Shown here in pieces: positions 1 to 8,778 of a stretch of 64,000 nt of DNA. The notes under the pieces are model-generated. The model saw only the letters and a program-made list of their open reading frames with translations. It was not told where the DNA came from and searched no databases. Within the stretch, counting starts at the first letter, position 1, and every line of letters starts with the position of its first letter. The position numbers were made by a program, and so were the translations under genes. The DNA is from Corynebacterium caspium DSM 44850 (GTDB taxonomy: Bacteria; Actinomycetota; Actinomycetes; Mycobacteriales; Mycobacteriaceae): the NCBI RefSeq assembly GCF_030440555.1, contig NZ_CP047118.1:1736001-1800000 (forward strand). Direction: 5' to 3'.

Positions 1-2299
1 ATTTAGCTGGCAGGTATTCCTTAGTTAGCTTCGGCGGAAGTGCCGGGCGCTCTACGGAATCACAAGCAGGTGCTTCCACATAGCCAATTACATTGCTGGC
101 TTCTCGTTGATACATGCGTGCGGTGTTATATGTACCGGTTCCACGAGCATCGTCGATATTCGGACGACACTGCAAGGTAGTAGATACCGCAGCTTGTTTC
201 ACATCTTTGAATTCCCAGTAAACGTCTACTGAAACCTGAATGCTGGAACGTGGTCTAACAATGATTGGCGCAGTGGAGAAACCAGCTAGAGCGTATTCGC
301 CAGTTACTGGATCTTTCCGAACATCGCGGCCATTTTGAGCAACTCTTTTGACCACAATATCCGGGCTGCCTTCAAGCATGTCTGTAACCCAAGTCTTGGC
401 AATATAATTATTAGACTGGTTACTTACTTCAATATTCCAGCGGGTACGGCCGGGCTCAGAGTTAGCCTTATCTACGGTCTTTGTGACGGTGAGGTTGGGA
501 TCAGGCATATTGGCACAAGCTTCGGCAGTTCTGGTCCCACCGCGGGTAATAGATAGTTTTGCAACGTTACGCAATCCTCTATTTACAGCAGTTGAACTAC
601 ATTGCGGGGCACCCAGTTCAGCGTACGGCTTATCCACGCGAACCATTACGCGAATCTTGTAGGTGTGCGTTGTATTAGGAGGAATTGCTACACCCTGCGC
701 AAGCGAATATCCATTAAACAGCTTTGGTGCTTTTACAGTGCCGCTACTAAATGGGCTACTCAAAATATAGCCGTCTAGATGGGTTACACCTTCGGTAAAG
801 GAAGGCGTGTCAATCAAGTCATATCGACCCGCTCCTAATTCAGGATTCCTAACCTGAATGGTGTAATCCACTGCCATGTATCCGGGTTGATTGGTATTCC
901 AAACCTTATCGAAAGCCTTAGTAATGATGAGGTTAGTGGAATCACCAGCAGGAACGTCACCACAGGCAATGGACTCAACTCGTCGAGAGCCAACATTGAA
1001 ATAGGTCTTATTATATAGCCCTTTTCCAGGAGTCAGCACACCGTTAACCATCTGACACCGCAGAGTCGGATCATTTGCGTTTGTTGGCAGAGAGTAATTA
1101 AGAGTTACTTCTCGCTCGATAACCTCATTAACTCCTAATTCGAAGGTTATTCTTCCATCATTTCCATAAACAGCTCGCCTACCTGCCGGAGGAATAATGG
1201 GATAAGCATTGGTATTCCGATTACGATAACGAGTTTGCGTACCACTTAGACCAGTACCACTCTGTTGCAAACCATCTCTAGTTCTAACAACAACACTAGG
1301 CGTGAAGTTGTCCTGATCTTCCCAGCCAGTAATCGGAATTGCTCGGTTGGTGGTGTTTTCCAAGCGAATGGTATAAACCGCTTTACCAGGGCGTGACTTG
1401 ATTGGGTCATAGCTCTTAGTGATAGCAGGCAAGCTCGGAAGGGCTAGCGGAGCACAGGCCGCTATTTCTACTGGGTTTGCACCTCTTTGGAATACCTTTG
1501 CCACGTTATAACTGCCCGTATTAGGGCCAGTACACTGCAGGTTTGGGTTCGTAGCTGCACGAACTTCGTTAGCGAAGTGCCAGTGCACATCGAATTCGAC
1601 ATTCGTGCTTGCAGAAGGAGCTATCCTGATGGGTTGCTGAGGAGATCCTTTAAGCAGGTATTCACCATCAGTGCCTCGAGTAATTTGTTGTCCGCCAACG
1701 GTTACTCTGTCGATTTGGGCTTCCGGGCTCCACTCCAATTTATCTTTGATCCAAATATTCGCTGGATAGAAATCAGAGTTATTTACAGCCTGAATTACCC
1801 AATGGAAACGCCTATCTTCAGATTGTCCAGGACGGAATACTTTACTTACAGAGACATTTTGCTCTGGCAGATCTGAACAAGCTTCAGAGACTTTATTATC
1901 TCTTCCACTAACTTCAAGGGTCACAGTATTACGCAACGCCCGGTTTTCTGAAGTTGCATTACAAAGCGGAGCACCAATTTCAGAACGGCTCTTATTAGCC
2001 CTAACTAAAGCTCGAACTTTAAATACTTTAGTAGTATTTGGCGCGATACTTTCTTTTGTGGCAACAATATAAGATCCGTTTGTCGGGTTTAGAGTTACCC
2101 ACCTATCTCTGAAATTAACGCGGCGGAATACTTCAAAACGGTCTATTGTCACCCCATCAGCAAACTTAGGCATATCTTTCAGGGTGTATTCACCCTGGCG
2201 TTTGCTGGAGTTAGTTACGGTGAGGTCATATTCAGCAACATAAACATTATCGGCTGAGCTCTTTTTAAAACTGTTGAAAGTTTTGTTTATTTCAAGCTC
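1..2299 (-). repeat. Coding tandem repeat of about 455 residues (three modules A-B-C) in the tip adhesin
   Basis: Module A starts at 2299 (ELEINKTF) and again at 934 (LIITKAF). Module B starts at 1858 (NVSVSKVF) and again at 496 (NLTVTKTV). Module C starts near 1423 (ITKSYDP) and again at 28 (LTKEYLP). The spacings are 1365, 1362 and 1395 bases, that is 454-465 codons. Matching internal landmarks include 'GAPLC..ENRALRN' against 'GAPQC..VNRGLRN', and 'DGEYLLKG' against 'TGEYALAG'. The copies are diverged at DNA level, so the duplication is old or under diversifying selection. More units may follow beyond the edge. Confidence 0.85.
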
Positions 2300-3994
2300 T
2301 GGCAAAGTAGGGATGCTACCGGCCCAAATAGGAACAAACCCGGCTACACGGAAGCCGTTAACTTCGGCGAACTTCTTAGTTCTTGGATCCGAAGGCTGTG
2401 TAAGCCTTGTTTCATCAGAAATATGTGAAATTACCATGCGCTTCCAGCCAGGAACGGCTAGGCCGACGCGTGCGCTCTGTGCACCTCTTACAAAACCTTG
2501 CGCATCGAACTGCGTACGGCTCTTATCCAAAATCACGATATTAGCAGCCCTGGGGGAGAAATTTCGCTTGGTAATGATAATAACTGCATTATTATTAGGG
2601 TGAGTAAACTGAATTCCACTGGAGCCGCTAGCTTTAGCTACCCAACCTGGGTCTTCAGTATTTAAAACGCCTTCGATATAAATACGCCAAGGAACTTGAC
2701 CTTTGCGTTTAGGGACATCAAAGAAGCCGGCAGGCCCACCTGCTGCTGTGAAAGTGTAGTTACCACCGTAATAAGTGCCGTCTTGGTAATCGCCACCAAT
2801 TAGGAATTCATGAGCTCGCCAAACATTGGTTTGGTTACGCGCTGGGGTTTCTTCCCATGCCCACTGCACGTGGTCTCGTGAGAAGAATAGTCCCTGTTCA
2901 GCAACGGTATTTGTAGGTGAATCTAAATCTATTTGACCAGGTCTATTTCCAGAGTGACGGAATGGAAAACGTAGCTGACGATTACCCGGCTGAGGGTAGT
3001 GATTGGCACCCCAGTTGCGCTGATAAATCGGGTAGTTGGGGCGTGACTCAAACCGGAAAGAATCGGTTGGTGCGGCGTGGTTAGCATCGTCGCCAAAGGC
3101 TAACCCTTCATCATTAAGGGGTCCAGTATAACGTTTAGTAATACACTGACCCCACTGCTGAGTCCGATCTGAACGACACTCATCTGGAAAAGGTTTGGGT
3201 GAAATAATGTTATCAGTACTAAGGACAACAGGAGTCCAAGGCCGGGTACGCAGGGTGCGCGGAGAATCCGGCAGATCGTTTGCGTTTTGGAGTGCGACCT
3301 TGGTGAGTTTGTCGAAGGCGGTGATTTTTAGGTCGTTTGCGAATTCCCAGGTGCCGTCTTCGTCTTTGAGGGCTTCGGTTTCACCATCGGTGAGGGTGTA
3401 GGTGACTACTACTTTTTGGTCGGTGGTGCGGGAAACGTCTTTGGCATCTACTGAGAGTAAGCCGAATCCGAGTTCGCGTTCCAGGTCAGGGTGGTATTCC
3501 GCAGGAATAACATCTGAGGTTCCTACGGTTACGTCTTCGATGACGAGGTTTGGAAGTTTGGATCCTAGGCGTTTGAAGTTGATGATCCCTAGGGGGCCGC
3601 CTTCTGGGGTGGCTTTGAAGGTGGTGCTCAGAGTGTGAGTACCGTCGTCATTCTTCTTTAGCTGTATTTCCTGTGGCGCATCTTTGGTGATTAGTTCAGC
3701 GGTATTAGCTTTTGGATCGCCATCGCCTGGGAAATTGATATTTGGGGTAGCTTCTGCGGGGACCTCAGCGGCTGGGTCGGCCGCGGTGGTGGTGGTAGCA
3801 GTGTTTGGGCTGGGTTCCACCGTGGTTGTGGTGGAATCTAGGGTTTCAGCTCCGATTAGTTTTTCGATTTCGGCAGTGTTGGTGGTGCTAACAGCTGGCG
3901 AAGTATCTGAAAGAGCTACAGGCATCGCAGTTAGCGTCACGGATACAACCGCTAGGGAGACTACAGCTTTGCGAATCTTATGACTTAGCGACAT
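1..3994 (-). CDS. Large pilus tip-type surface adhesin (SpaC-like), C-terminus beyond window
   Basis: The reading frame stays open from an ATG at 3994 to the window edge, giving at least 1331 residues. AAAGGAG lies 7-8 bases upstream. The N-terminus is a signal peptide (MSLSHKIRKAVVSLAVVSVT, then an Ala/Thr/Pro-rich stretch to about residue 90). The rest is beta-rich, Ig-like material with Thr/Asn-rich strands. From about residue 565 a three-module block of about 455 residues repeats, each module opening with a variant of 'hxIxKxF/Y'. It is the fourth gene after major pilin, sortase and minor pilin, the place of the tip pilin in corynebacterial Spa loci, so I infer a tip adhesin. No VWA motif was noticed. 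The sorting signal must lie outside the window, so anchoring is inferred. Base composition differs between the first 255 codons (G+C-richer) and the remainder. Confidence 0.75.
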   Translation of the reverse strand, partial: MSLSHKIRKAVVSLAVVSVTLTAMPVALSDTSPAVSTTNTAEIEKLIGAETLDSTTTTVEPSPNTATTTTAADPAAEVPAEATPNINFPGDGDPKANTAELITKDAPQEIQLKKNDDGTHTLSTTFKATPEGGPLGIINFKRLGSKLPNLVIEDVTVGTSDVIPAEYHPDLERELGFGLLSVDAKDVSRTTDQKVVVTYTLTDGETEALKDEDGTWEFANDLKITAFDKLTKVALQNANDLPDSPRTLRTRPWTPVVLSTDNIISPKPFPDECRSDRTQQWGQCITKRYTGPLNDEGLAFGDDANHAAPTDSFRFESRPNYPIYQRNWGANHYPQPGNRQLRFPFRHSGNRPGQIDLDSPTNTVAEQGLFFSRDHVQWAWEETPARNQTNVWRAHEFLIGGDYQDGTYYGGNYTFTAAGGPAGFFDVPKRKGQVPWRIYIEGVLNTEDPGWVAKASGSSGIQFTHPNNNAVIIITKRNFSPRAANIVILDKSRTQFDAQGFVRGAQSARVGLAVPGWKRMVISHISDETRLTQPSDPRTKKFAEVNGFRVAGFVPIWAGSIPTLPELEINKTFNSFKKSSADNVYVAEYDLTVTNSSKRQGEYTLKDMPKFADGVTIDRFEVFRRVNFRDRWVTLNPTNGSYIVATKESIAPNTTKVFKVRALVRANKSRSEIGAPLCNATSENRALRNTVTLEVSGRDNKVSEACSDLPEQNVSVSKVFRPGQSEDRRFHWVIQAVNNSDFYPANIWIKDKLEWSPEAQIDRVTVGGQQITRGTDGEYLLKGSPQQPIRIAPSASTNVEFDVHWHFANEVRAATNPNLQCTGPNTGSYNVAKVFQRGANPVEIAACAPLALPSLPAITKSYDPIKSRPGKAVYTIRLENTTNRAIPITGWEDQDNFTPSVVVRTRDGLQQSGTGLSGTQTRYRNRNTNAYPIIPPAGRRAVYGNDGRITFELGVNEVIEREVTLNYSLPTNANDPTLRCQMVNGVLTPGKGLYNKTYFNVGSRRVESIACGDVPAGDSTNLIITKAFDKVWNTNQPGYMAVDYTIQVRNPELGAGRYDLIDTPSFTEGVTHLDGYILSSPFSSGTVKAPKLFNGYSLAQGVAIPPNTTHTYKIRVMVRVDKPYAELGAPQCSSTAVNRGLRNVAKLSITRGGTRTAEACANMPDPNLTVTKTVDKANSEPGRTRWNIEVSNQSNNYIAKTWVTDMLEGSPDIVVKRVAQNGRDVRKDPVTGEYALAGFSTAPIIVRPRSSIQVSVDVYWEFKDVKQAAVSTTLQCRPNIDDARGTGTYNTARMYQREASNVIGYVEAPACDSVERPALPPKLTKEYLPAK

Positions 3995-4032
3995 CTTTTT
4001 ACTCCTTTCAGATAGTTGTGTCTCTTTATTTC

Positions 4033-5340
4033 TCATCGTTCACCCCGTTTCCGGCGGGAGGTTACTACTAGCACTAGGCCAGTTAGTACCAGTAGGAATC
4101 CAAGCCCAATTAGGGCGCGGGTATTAGCACCGGTATTAGCTAGTGGCCCTTTGGCTTCTGGCTTTGGGGTTGGTGGTGGTACTGGTACGTATTCCCGGCC
4201 TGGATCATCAGGTACTGGTACCGGGATCGGGTTTGGGGGATCCGGAATTATTGGTTTATCTGGATCATGGGGGTCACATCCGCCGGTGATTACCACCCGG
4301 TTGGTGGGCACCCCAGGGGTGGTGGCTGGATCGAAGTTTGGGTAGCCATCTACTAGCAGGTATCCAATATTTTCGATGCGACCAGATGCTGGTATTTTTT
4401 CCACCTTGGTATTGAATCGCCAGGTGACGCTTATGGTGGAGTTCTTGCGTGCTAGGTCAGAAAGGATCTGTAGGCCTGCTGGCAAGAGCTTCATGGTGGC
4501 TATATCGCCATCGATGGTGACGGTGAAGTCTGTTGTTGGGTCCAAGCTGGTGGTGGCGTTGTTATTGGCACCGTCTACCAGGTCAACTTTGCTGCTCTTA
4601 TTTTTGATTGTGGTTGCTGGGGATAGCAGGTCCACAATTTCATAACGTGATAAATTTCCGTCGCGCGGTGGCGCTGGAACATTACCGGTTATGCCGTATT
4701 CGATGTCATCGCCTTTGGCGATACATACATGCCGGTTGGCTGCTTTTACTGCTTTTAGTTTTTGGTCTTTGGCGTGCACGGTTACGGTGTATAGCCATTT
4801 ATCCCGAGTTTTAGGGTCAGTCATGGGCACGGCGACCACAAAGGGTGAGATTATGGTGCGGTGGCGTTCGTGTGCAGGTCCGGGAACTTCGGTCACGTAG
4901 TACAAACCAAGGTCGATATTGGAGAAAACAGCTACTCCATCAGAGTTCGTGGTGGCGTGAAGTTCGGGCCCGAGTAGGCCGTGGTGGATACCGCTGGGGG
5001 CGAAATCTTTAGTGTCCATTGCTTCAGCCTGGCGCCACCCTTCATTGGTGGTGAGATCTATGCCAGTGATTTTTTGGGCAATGAATTCAAGTCCTGCTAC
5101 CGGGGTGAGGACCTGGGGGGTGGTGGGATTATAGGGATCGCCAAATTTGGTGAATGGATCACCATCTGATTTGACTACCCGTAGTTCACCTTTTGCATTG
5201 GGATTAATGGTGGCTGGGTTTCCGCCGGTGGGAAGAGCACTTGCTATTCCTGCGGTTACGCCGGCTAATCCCATAGCAATTATGCAGGTCACTAACCAAA
5301 TGCATGTTGCTCTGAGTACTCCGCGTGCGTCTATTTTCAT
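4033..5340 (-). CDS. SpaB-like minor (basal) pilin with LANTG sorting signal
   Basis: A secreted, sortase-anchored minor pilin of 435 residues. Residues 11-36 form a signal peptide. A SpaA/Cna-B-type isopeptide domain follows (about 50-180), with the E-box-like 'GLYYVTEVPGP'. A second Ig-like domain spans about 195-340, and a Pro-rich stalk (about 355-395) precedes the sorting signal LANTG, a hydrophobic span and the tail RRKRGER. Where the major pilin has a YPKN pilin motif, this protein has 'VHAKDQ', so it is not built as a polymerising subunit. The Ala in place of Pro in the sorting motif fits what I recall of C. diphtheriae SpaB, which ends assembly and is anchored by the housekeeping sortase. 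Its ATG lies one base after the sortase stop, so the two are probably co-translated. Confidence 0.85.
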   Translation of the reverse strand: MKIDARGVLRATCIWLVTCIIAMGLAGVTAGIASALPTGGNPATINPNAKGELRVVKSDGDPFTKFGDPYNPTTPQVLTPVAGLEFIAQKITGIDLTTNEGWRQAEAMDTKDFAPSGIHHGLLGPELHATTNSDGVAVFSNIDLGLYYVTEVPGPAHERHRTIISPFVVAVPMTDPKTRDKWLYTVTVHAKDQKLKAVKAANRHVCIAKGDDIEYGITGNVPAPPRDGNLSRYEIVDLLSPATTIKNKSSKVDLVDGANNNATTSLDPTTDFTVTIDGDIATMKLLPAGLQILSDLARKNSTISVTWRFNTKVEKIPASGRIENIGYLLVDGYPNFDPATTPGVPTNRVVITGGCDPHDPDKPIIPDPPNPIPVPVPDDPGREYVPVPPPTPKPEAKGPLANTGANTRALIGLGFLLVLTGLVLVVTSRRKRGER

Positions 5341-5341
5341 A

Positions 5342-6280
5342 TTAAACTCTCCGCGAATCTTGGTCAGTGATCATATTTTCTTCTTGCTGTTTTTTCTTTT
5401 TATTTGCCAGCAACCAGCGCAGTACTGCCAAGAGCAGGAGGGCGATAATTATTCCGGCAACAACTAGAACTACGGTCATCCACCATTGCCAGGGGTGGTA
5501 AATCTTGGAAAATACTTCTTCATCAGCTACGTCCATAGGCACGCGATCACCGGTGATTAAAAGACGGTGCGAGTTCACAGCATATGGGGTACAAGTGATT
5601 AGAGTTACTTGGTCTTTTCCTATTTCTGGTTTAAGTTCTGAGGTTTCCGATGGCAGAACTACGCGAATATCAGATACCGCATACTTTAGTTTTTCGCCAG
5701 CTACCTCGATATATATGGGATCATTTAGTTGCAGTTCGGTGAGGTTATCCCACAGTGTTGCCACTGCTAGGCCGGTGTGTCCGGTAAGAATTGCGTGTGT
5801 CCCCTCACCGCCTACTGGCAGCGAACTGCCATATAGGTGTCCGATACCTTTTTGCAGAATTTCTTCTGTGGTGCCGTGATAGATGGGAAGATCAGATTTA
5901 ATCTTTGGGATTACCACACGCGCCATGGCATCGGTGAGATTCAATTTTTCTAAGTATGAGCGATAATCCTCATTATCAGAGGTTATGCGCGCCAACCAAG
6001 GGTCCAGAATTGGGGCGCCTTGATTATCTAAATTCCACTGATGTGCGGCCGCAATCGCTGCAGCTCTTTCTTCAGGTGAAGTTGAGGAAGTCTGCTGTGA
6101 GTAAACATGCGCATTTGAAACTTGCGCTTTATTTTGCTGCACAGTTGCAATAACTGGATAAAGCATTGCTAAAAGACCAGCAAGGACGAAGAAAAGCGGC
6201 AGGGCTTTCACCCAAGACTTCTTCTTTGGCTTCACTTTCGGAGTTTCCGAAGGTAAAGCAGTGTCCACACTTGTAGTCAC
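5342..6280 (-). CDS. Class C pilin-polymerising sortase
   Basis: A membrane transpeptidase of 312 residues that joins pilin subunits by linking the Thr of one LPxTG to the pilin-motif Lys of the next. Membrane segments lie at about 28-48 and 265-290; two spans are typical of class C. The catalytic residues are visible: His168 in TGHTG, Cys230 in TLITC, Arg239 in NSHRL. A lid motif Asp-Pro-Trp at 93-95 would cover the active site, a hallmark of class C. The C-terminus is Lys-rich and acidic. It sits between the major and minor pilin genes and is dedicated to this pilus. The general anchoring sortase is probably the class E-type enzyme at 49089-49826. Confidence 0.93.
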   Translation of the reverse strand: MTTSVDTALPSETPKVKPKKKSWVKALPLFFVLAGLLAMLYPVIATVQQNKAQVSNAHVYSQQTSSTSPEERAAAIAAAHQWNLDNQGAPILDPWLARITSDNEDYRSYLEKLNLTDAMARVVIPKIKSDLPIYHGTTEEILQKGIGHLYGSSLPVGGEGTHAILTGHTGLAVATLWDNLTELQLNDPIYIEVAGEKLKYAVSDIRVVLPSETSELKPEIGKDQVTLITCTPYAVNSHRLLITGDRVPMDVADEEVFSKIYHPWQWWMTVVLVVAGIIIALLLLAVLRWLLANKKKKQQEENMITDQDSRRV

Positions 6281-6441
6281 AAGGTGCCTTTCTAATAAAC
6301 TTAAATTCTTTCTTGCTGGTCTTAAAATTCCACTAAAACCAAACCCGATATTTCTATTCGGGTTTGGTTTCCATGGATTAAAGCTAGTGCTGACCTGTGG
6401 TTTCAGTTTCCTTCTTCCACAAAGTCAATAGCCTATAGAGA

Positions 6442-8181
6442 TTAGTCTTCGCGACGCTTCAGCAAGTAGTAAGCGCCACCACCCATAACAATCAAGAGCA
6501 TGCCTGCACCCAAGAGGAATGCAACGCCCTGACCACCGGTCAACGGAAGTTCGAATCCACCGTTGTCCTTGGTGTTCTCGATTTCAGCAACAAGCTTAGT
6601 TAGAGGAACATTGTTGTCTGCAAGGTTCGCCATGATCTTAAATTCAACAGGCTTAGCTAGGAGCTGGAAGCCAGATGGTGACTGAACTTCGACCAAGCAG
6701 TAAGGCTTCTGCTGGTCCAACGGAATTGGTGCATTATTAGCAAAGTTCGAGGCATGCAGACCCTTGATGTAAACGACACCTGTTGCGTCGGTTGTGCCTT
6801 CGAAGCCAGTCTGTTGACCTTTATCATCGGTAGCAATCAACTGCTCAATAAGGTCATCGGCGGAATTACACTTCCATACCTGGAACTTGGCGCCTACGAC
6901 AGGATTCTTGGCAGCATCCTTCTTTTCCAACTTCAGATTTCCCCAGAAGGACTTTGGACCACCAGGAGGAGTTTCTCCACCACCGGGAGGTGGCAATTCC
7001 CCGGGAGGAGTTGTCGGAGGAACTCCAGGAGGAGGAGTAGTTGGGTTATTCGGAGGAATTCCTTCAGAGTTATTGGTCTGACGTAATTCAACAGTGTTCT
7101 TAGCTGGTTCTACCGGAGTATCAGCATCGCCGGTGAGCTGGGAAACCGTGAACTGAAGCTTAGCGGTTACATTTACCTTGACACCTGGAGCAGCTGCTTG
7201 CTTTTTCGCGTTGAGCTTCTGCAAACCTGATGTTGTAAGACCGATATTTACCCAACCGATTTTTTCCGGAGGAGTACCAGCATCATGCTTGACCTCTACC
7301 TTGTAATCGGCATCAGTTAGAAGTTCATCAGCGATTTTAACTTCAGTAACTTTTGCGTCATTTAGGCGATCATTTGGATAAATGTCGCGGATATGGAAAG
7401 CCTTGAAGTCTGTGTAGTCGGCTGCAGGAGCGGTGATCTCATAATCAATCACATCGCCAGCTTGCTTGTTGAGATCTGCAACGGTCTTAGAGGGGGTTAC
7501 ATCGTCAACTTTTTGGTTCTTGGGATAAACGTGAACGTCATAGTTCCAAGAAGTGCGGGTTTGAGGGTTAGTCATAGGCAGGGTTACTAAGAAAGGCTTA
7601 GCCTGCTGTGCGTTATACCCCGCAGGAGCTTCAAGTTCCTTTACCCGGTATAGGCCCTGTGGAAGACCATCGAAAACTGCATCACCAGTTTGCTCTGTCT
7701 TCTTTTCTACCAGAGAAACAGCCGTTACGGTGTAATCACCGACCTGCGCCGGTAGGGGTGCAGTGGTGATATCAGGGTTAGTCTTGAAAATAAATTCAAC
7801 CCCACGCCACCAATCTTGATCGGTAGTTGTGAGAACTTTACCACCCTTGGAAAGTTGCAATCCTTCAACTGAGAACTTAGCGCCGGGAAGTGGCATTCCC
7901 AGTTGATCCGCATCCGGACCTTCAATCTTTAGACCATTACCGGCAACCTTGCCGTTTTGATCCGTTTTGGCTCGCTTATGAATAGTTAAAGATGCATTCT
8001 CTGTGGGATCAATCAGAGAGATTACGGTTTGATTAACGTTCTGTGCGGGTGCTCCGGGGCCAGTACCACCTGCGCCGCCGCTGCCGGGGGCGCCAGTCTG
8101 GGCTAGCGCGGCTGGTGCGGCGCCGGCCACAATGAAGGACGTTGCGACCGTTGCCACAAGCGCCTTTTTAAATATGTTCAA
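6442..8181 (-). CDS. SpaA-like major pilin (backbone)
   Basis: The polymerising shaft subunit, 579 residues. The signal peptide ends near AQTG (28-30), followed by a Gly/Pro-rich mature N-terminus. An N-terminal domain contains the E-box-like 'YRVKELEAPAGY' (179-190). The pilin motif is WNYDVHVYPKNQ, with candidate nucleophile Lys221. A middle Ig-like domain runs to about 370, and a Pro/Gly-rich hinge (about 375-415) follows. A C-terminal Cna-B-like domain carries 'LVEVQSPSGF'. The end is LPLTG (545-549), a hydrophobic span and KRRED. The start is TTG at 8181 with AAAGGAAG four bases upstream; no in-frame ATG is near. It is first in the pilus operon and probably the most expressed gene. Cluster order matches spaA-srtA-spaB-spaC as I recall it. 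Confidence 0.92.
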   Translation of the reverse strand: MNIFKKALVATVATSFIVAGAAPAALAQTGAPGSGGAGGTGPGAPAQNVNQTVISLIDPTENASLTIHKRAKTDQNGKVAGNGLKIEGPDADQLGMPLPGAKFSVEGLQLSKGGKVLTTTDQDWWRGVEFIFKTNPDITTAPLPAQVGDYTVTAVSLVEKKTEQTGDAVFDGLPQGLYRVKELEAPAGYNAQQAKPFLVTLPMTNPQTRTSWNYDVHVYPKNQKVDDVTPSKTVADLNKQAGDVIDYEITAPAADYTDFKAFHIRDIYPNDRLNDAKVTEVKIADELLTDADYKVEVKHDAGTPPEKIGWVNIGLTTSGLQKLNAKKQAAAPGVKVNVTAKLQFTVSQLTGDADTPVEPAKNTVELRQTNNSEGIPPNNPTTPPPGVPPTTPPGELPPPGGGETPPGGPKSFWGNLKLEKKDAAKNPVVGAKFQVWKCNSADDLIEQLIATDDKGQQTGFEGTTDATGVVYIKGLHASNFANNAPIPLDQQKPYCLVEVQSPSGFQLLAKPVEFKIMANLADNNVPLTKLVAEIENTKDNGGFELPLTGGQGVAFLLGAGMLLIVMGGGAYYLLKRRED

Positions 8182-8216
8182 TGTACTTCCTTTGCAATAT
8201 ACATTTTAGGAAAAGA

Positions 8217-8244
8217 CACCACATAGTGTCTGGTCTATGTGGTG
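8217..8244 (-). promoter_or_regulatory. Hairpin in the 5' leader of the major pilin mRNA
   Basis: CACCACATAG and its exact complement CTATGTGGTG form a perfect 10-bp stem with an 8-base loop, 36 bases upstream of the TTG start. In the mRNA direction it is followed by TCTTTTCC, a weak U-tract. It could be an attenuator, an mRNA-stabilising 5' structure or an operator. Confidence 0.5.
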
Positions 8245-8375
8245 GCAGGAGCGTCGAGAACTTAAGTGTCCTAGACCGTTAGGTTTCCCTCTACACCCAC
8301 ACAGATACCTTTATAGATGTGCATTCAGAAATCTACTATCAAATCCCCAGTGAACCCAATCATTGATAACAGTTT

Positions 8376-8395
8376 TCCATATATATGTATATGGA
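8376..8395. promoter_or_regulatory. AT palindrome, candidate operator for the pilus locus
   Basis: TCCATATA and TATATGGA are exact inverted arms around TATG. It lies about 200 bases upstream of the major pilin. No known corynebacterial operator consensus was recognised, and AT-rich palindromes arise easily by chance. Confidence 0.3.
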
Positions 8396-8712
8396 TATTT
8401 ATATAAGACCTTATAGATTTTTCCTAAAAGGTCTAGACGCTTTGCATATGTGTCAACAATATTCGTCTTGCTAGAAATTTATATGCCGGGAAACACTTTA
8501 TTATTAAAGTATTACATGGCTCACTTTTAGAGATATTTTATTCTAGGCCCAATCCTTAAACCCCATGAACAGGACGTTTAGAATCATTACTCTAATTCAT
8601 TCGACGCTAAATAGCTAATACTAAGGTTGTACCGTAGATAGTCAAAGTATATTTCTATTAATTGATTTAAATATCATCTTCGAAAACTATCTACATAACC
8701 AATACATAGCAA

Positions 8713-8751
8713 AAGAGCCCCATTTCCCAAAATCCGGGGAATGGAGCTCTT
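8713..8751 (-). terminator. Rho-independent terminator of the 35-residue peptide gene
   Basis: A 16-base inverted repeat with two mismatches (AAGAGC...GCTCTT ends) around a short loop, followed on the minus strand by TTTTG. It starts 28 bases after the peptide stop codon, which supports that gene being real. Confidence 0.7.
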
Positions 8752-8778
8752 AAATTTCGGTTAGATAACCTACTTATA

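Larger units (their letters stand above)
8182..8778. other. AT-rich intergenic region upstream of the pilus operon
   Basis: About 600 bases with no convincing gene on either strand. It must hold the pilus promoter, since the operon is transcribed leftward from here. I see a leader hairpin at 8217-8244, an AT palindrome at 8376-8395 and the terminator of the small peptide gene at 8713-8751. A TATAAA-like -10 on the minus strand near 8310 is possible but has no good -35 partner. Confidence 0.6.

Noticed and set aside
1487..1876. 129-residue plus-strand frame inside the adhesin gene
   Set aside because: Shadow of a repetitive beta-rich coding region; no start signal.
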